Both the position numbers and the translations under genes were made by a program. The notes beneath the pieces are model-generated. The model saw nothing but the letters and a program-made list of their open reading frames with translations. It was not told the DNA's origin and ran no database searches. A DNA stretch of 34,725 bases from NCBI GenBank assembly GCA_949285835.1, contig CASEAR010000128.1, forward strand, positions 1 through 34,725. Reading direction: 5' to 3'. This document shows positions 32,605 to 34,725 of the stretch, in pieces (positions within the stretch are counted from its first letter, which is position 1; the number at the start of each line of letters is the position of its first letter). This stretch comes from an uncultured Verrucomicrobiota bacterium (GTDB lineage Bacteria > Verrucomicrobiota > Kiritimatiellia > RFP12 > UBA3636).

Positions 32605-33537
32605 TTACGCTTTCCGGCGAACAGCCCTGAGTTTGGCCGAACGCGCACGAGGGTTGTTTGTGAGTTCTTCTTCTGATGGTGTGACAGGGCGGCGGAAGAC
32701 TCGTTCAACCGCAGGCATCCTGCCTTCCCATTTGCATCCTCCCTGCTGGAGGGACACAAATCGGCCTTCATGAGTTGTAAAAATCCGTTTTACGATGCGG
32801 TCCTCCAAGCTATGGAAACTAATTACAGCCAGGACTCCGCCTTCGGAAAGAAGTGATACGGCACTCTCCACTCCGCGTGAAATTTCTTCAAGTTCACCGT
32901 TTACCGCTATCCTTATTGCCTGAAAAGTCTTAGTCGCCGGGTGGCGTTTCGATCCTCTGCGCCCGCCGACAGCGTCAGATACGACCTCGGCAAGCCTTCC
33001 TGTCGTCGTTATCGGGGAAGCGGCATTTTCCCTGACTATCCGCTTCGAAATTACCGCGGAATCCTTTTCCTCCCCATATTCACGAAGCACCTTGGCAAGA
33101 GATTTCCAGTCGTCCCCAAATGAAGCGAGATATTCCGATGCGGGCTGGCCGTATGTCGGATCCATCCGCATGTCGAGAGGGCCGTCTTCCGCGAAGCTGA
33201 AGCCTCTCTCCGGCTCGTCAAGCTGATACGATGACACTCCCAGATCCATAACGATCCCGTCAATTTCCGTAAAACCGTTCTGAGCTGCGATATCGGCGAT
33301 GTTGGAAAAATCGGAGTGTACTGCGGTGAATCTGGAGCCGAATGACCGGAGAGACTCTCTACATCTGGAAACAGCATCGGGGTCGCGGTCGATTCCAAGC
33401 AGCCGCCCGTCCGGCCCGGATCTTTTCAGGATTTCCGCCGAATGACCGCCTCCGCCCAGCGTCGCGTCTATGTACTTTCCGCCAGACACTGGATGTATGG
33501 CGTCCACCATCTCTTTAAGCATTACAGGAATGTGCAT
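32605..33537 (-). CDS. rsmH: 16S rRNA (cytosine-N4) methyltransferase RsmH (MraW)
   Basis: RsmH methylates N4 of C1402 in 16S rRNA. I use ATG 33537, with a perfect AGGAGGT just before it; the frame is open upstream but overlaps mraZ. The product of 310 residues starts HIPVMLKEMVDAI. Then come the SAM motif DATLGGGGHS (24-33), GIDRD (48-52), and DLGVSSYQLDEPERGFSF. A block near the end, ISFHSLEDRIVKRIF, is typical of the family. It stands second in the dcw cluster, 19 bases after mraZ. Confidence 0.97.
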   Translation of the reverse strand: MHIPVMLKEMVDAIHPVSGGKYIDATLGGGGHSAEILKRSGPDGRLLGIDRDPDAVSRCRESLRSFGSRFTAVHSDFSNIADIAAQNGFTEIDGIVMDLGVSSYQLDEPERGFSFAEDGPLDMRMDPTYGQPASEYLASFGDDWKSLAKVLREYGEEKDSAVISKRIVRENAASPITTTGRLAEVVSDAVGGRRGSKRHPATKTFQAIRIAVNGELEEISRGVESAVSLLSEGGVLAVISFHSLEDRIVKRIFTTHEGRFVSLQQGGCKWEGRMPAVERVFRRPVTPSEEELTNNPRARSAKLRAVRRKA

Positions 33538-33556
33538 ATGTAAACCTCCTGTAAGA

Positions 33557-34057
33557 CTAAAACCCGTAAGCCTCGGCTTCCGCCGCAAGCAGCTCAAGAA
33601 CATCAGTCTCTTTACCGTCGATTCTGGGACGATTTTCCAGAGACCAGACCTCAAAGTGGTATCCGGCTCCGATCAGTACTACATCCTCCCGGAGCTGGGC
33701 AAACGACAGAAACGAATCTTTTACCCGTATTCTGTTCTGTGTGTCTACCGTCACGCAGCTTATCAATTCGCCTATGCGGCTGGTAAACCGCGAGTTTTCC
33801 GTGTCCGACAAAGCCTTGTTCCGGAAAACCTCCATTTTCCTGTCAAATTCCGCGGGGCAGAACACGTCCAGACAGCGTGCTCTGGACAGGCTTGGCATGA
33901 CGTAAACCTGTGCCGGTTTACCCATCCTTTCGTACCAGTCGGAAGGAATGGTAAAACGCCGCTTGGGATCCAGACGGTGATCAGCTCTGCCGAGTATGGG
34001 CTGAATCTCGCGACCCTTTGTGTAATCCTGTTCCTCTTTGTTGACTTGGTCTGACAT
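33557..34057 (-). CDS. mraZ: MraZ transcriptional regulator
   Basis: MraZ binds its own promoter and controls the division/wall cluster. From ATG 34057 the product is 166 residues, a normal length. The two AbrB-like half-domains are visible. The first has DPKRRFTIPSDW (30-41), in place of the more common DxKGR. The second has TVDTQNRIRVK (103-113). The start follows AAAGG in a 15-base leader of the predicted transcript. In-frame codons further upstream have no plausible start context and run through repeats. Multiple repeats resembling MraZ boxes lie upstream, recorded separately. Confidence 0.93.
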   Translation of the reverse strand: MSDQVNKEEQDYTKGREIQPILGRADHRLDPKRRFTIPSDWYERMGKPAQVYVMPSLSRARCLDVFCPAEFDRKMEVFRNKALSDTENSRFTSRIGELISCVTVDTQNRIRVKDSFLSFAQLREDVVLIGAGYHFEVWSLENRPRIDGKETDVLELLAAEAEAYGF

Positions 34058-34078
34058 CTTGTGCCTTTTAGTGACACT

Positions 34079-34107
34079 ATTAAACACCAAGCCAGCCTTA
34101 ATGTAAA
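34079..34107 (-). promoter_or_regulatory. Promoter of the mraZ/dcw cluster
   Basis: On the minus strand, TTTACA (34102-34107) is the -35 and TTTAAT (34079-34084) the -10, with a 17-bp spacer. Each has five of six consensus bases. The predicted start near 34072 gives a very short leader of about 15 bases before ATG 34057. Confidence 0.7.
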
Positions 34108-34137
34108 GCGGGAATTTGATGTTTTTTACAAAACCTG

Positions 34138-34176
34138 TGCAATTGGACTGCTGCAATTGGACTGCTGCAATTGGAC
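34138..34176. repeat. 14-bp tandem repeat upstream of mraZ
   Basis: TGCAATTGGACTGC occurs at 34138-34151 and 34152-34165, followed by a partial third copy at 34166-34176 (TGCAATTGGAC). The copies are identical. Each contains CAATTG. The repeat lies between the mraZ -35 and the decamer array. Confidence 0.9.
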
Positions 34177-34200
34177 AACGAAGTTGAGACATGAGACTTG

Positions 34201-34250
34201 GCGGGAAAAGGCGGGAGTATGTGGGAAAATGCCGGAAAATGCGGGATTTT
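34201..34250 (+). promoter_or_regulatory. Five 10-bp repeats resembling MraZ boxes
   Basis: Five decamers run without a gap: GCGGGAAAAG, GCGGGAGTAT, GTGGGAAAAT, GCCGGAAAAT, GCGGGATTTT. The common core is G-C/T-GGGA followed by an A/T-rich half. Known MraZ sites are direct TGGGN repeats with a five-base spacer, that is a 10-bp period, so these fit. They lie 94 bp upstream of the predicted -35 and have their GGG on the strand opposite to mraZ. Confidence 0.65.
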
Positions 34251-34511
34251 TGAGCGCCGGGCGGAACAGCTGGAAAAAACGCGTCGGCCAAATAGTTGAG
34301 ACGTTCAAGTTGATTTGCAAGGGCCTGTCAACCTGCAATGCAGCCGTACTGCAAGGCGGTTCAAGCGCTTTGCGATGGTTGTTGCGAGCGCTTTTCAACG
34401 ATGTTACAGGGTAAAAATGGTCATGTGCAAGTGAGGCAGCACAGTTTTTTCCCGGTGCGGTAGTGCGTTGATCAGAATTAAATCCTGTTCGTGAACTCTC
34501 CTGTTCGCGTT

Positions 34512-34523
34512 GCCTCCGCGGAG
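34512..34523. repeat. 12-bp perfect palindrome
   Basis: CCTCCGCGGAGG is self-complementary. It lies just before the probable gene at 34543 and contains GGAGG, though at 19 bases from the GTG this is too far to be the ribosome site. Confidence 0.6.
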
Positions 34524-34542
34524 GTGGAGCGGGGAAATTATT

Positions 34543-34725
34543 GTGCCGTTGAAATACGGTCAGCACACAGCAGAATTGCACGTGCGCGCCGCTGGGACGC
34601 CGCAGGCGGGCTCTGGCGAGCTTTCGGGCGCTGAGGCGCTTTCTCAAGCGGCGGAGGCGCTGGCGGAGGATTTGAGGCCGGCGGCGGAGCGTATCAGGGA
34701 GGCTTTGGAGCTTGAGGGGGATGAT
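34543..34725 (+). CDS. Partial gene at the right edge, product unknown
   Basis: An open + strand frame runs from a stop at 34492 to the window end. I suggest GTG 34543, with GGGGA about seven bases upstream. The first residues read VPLKYGQHTAELHV, followed by an Ala/Glu/Leu-rich, helix-like stretch (EALSQAAEALAEDLRPAAER) to the end. Codon use is GC-rich and resembles the other genes. The opening is faintly like the N-terminus of lactate racemase-type (LarA/DUF2088) proteins, but this is too weak to name. The true start, length and family need sequence beyond the window. The stretch 34251-34540 before it holds no other gene I can support. Confidence 0.4.
   Translation, partial: MPLKYGQHTAELHVRAAGTPQAGSGELSGAEALSQAAEALAEDLRPAAERIREALELEGDD

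Noticed and set aside
34301..34400. Possible structured RNA with several CTGCA strings and GGTTCAAGC
   Set aside because: The T-arm-like string has no matching acceptor stem, and no known RNA fold fits.
1..34725. CRISPR array, IS element, prophage or toxin-antitoxin system
   Set aside because: No spaced palindromic repeat series, no transposase or integrase motifs, and no paired small toxin/antitoxin genes were seen.

Overview
This 34.7 kb window is chromosomal housekeeping DNA from a Gram-negative bacterium. It carries Kdo/LPS transport genes (kdsB, kdsA, lptA, lptB), a lipid A-type acyltransferase, an outer-membrane barrel candidate, and peptidoglycan/division genes (mraZ, rsmH, ftsL-like, ftsI, and a murE with the DAP-type DNPR motif). 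The DNA looks GC-rich and densely coding. The mix of a zinc-ribbon/PTS-IIA fusion, a Cys-less PurF-like protein and many lineage-specific secreted proteins suggests the PVC superphylum (Lentisphaerota/Victivallales or Kiritimatiellota-like). That placement is inference: there is no rRNA gene here to settle it. I found no tRNA, rRNA, CRISPR array, transposase or phage gene.

Layout, left to right. 1-354: AT-richer non-coding DNA. 355-5317 (+): an AsmA-like anchored protein, kdsB, kdsA, an lptC-like gene, lptA, lptB, hpf and HPr, tightly packed. This resembles the enterobacterial kds-lpt-rpoN-hpf-ptsN-rapZ-ptsO neighbourhood but lacks rpoN and rapZ. 5430-10563 (+): FmdB-type zinc ribbon, PEGA-like lipoprotein, LpxL/HtrB-family acyltransferase, malic enzyme, argS, flavin-reductase-like protein. 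10564-10712: palindrome-rich convergent gap. 13439-10713 (-): purF-like and pyrC. 13440-13881: divergent control region with a 32-codon ORF and a 12-bp hairpin. 13882-17376 (+): outer-membrane barrel candidate, rsmB, hslO. 21283-17446 (-): aldo/keto reductase, zinc-ribbon/EIIA fusion, a secreted protein, histidine phosphatase. 21284-22356: about 1 kb without a convincing gene, ending in a promoter. 22357-28872 (+): TPR protein, LysM lipoprotein, SDR oxidoreductase, serS, prfB (with programmed +1 frameshift) and yicC. 34057-28884 (-): mraZ-rsmH-ftsL-ftsI-murE, a dcw cluster that stops after murE. 34058-34725: mraZ promoter, a 14-bp tandem repeat, five GGG-centred decamers resembling MraZ boxes, and the start of a probable + strand gene cut by the window end.

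Functionally, the left block makes and exports Kdo-containing lipid A/LPS, and the right block starts septal peptidoglycan synthesis. HPr (left) and the EIIA-like fusion (about 18.7 kb to numbered left edge 19346) could belong to one regulatory phosphorelay; enzyme I is not in the window. The points most worth following up are the PurF homologue without its glutaminase cysteine but with an added C-terminal cysteine cluster, the zinc-ribbon/EIIA fusion, and the mraZ upstream repeat architecture.
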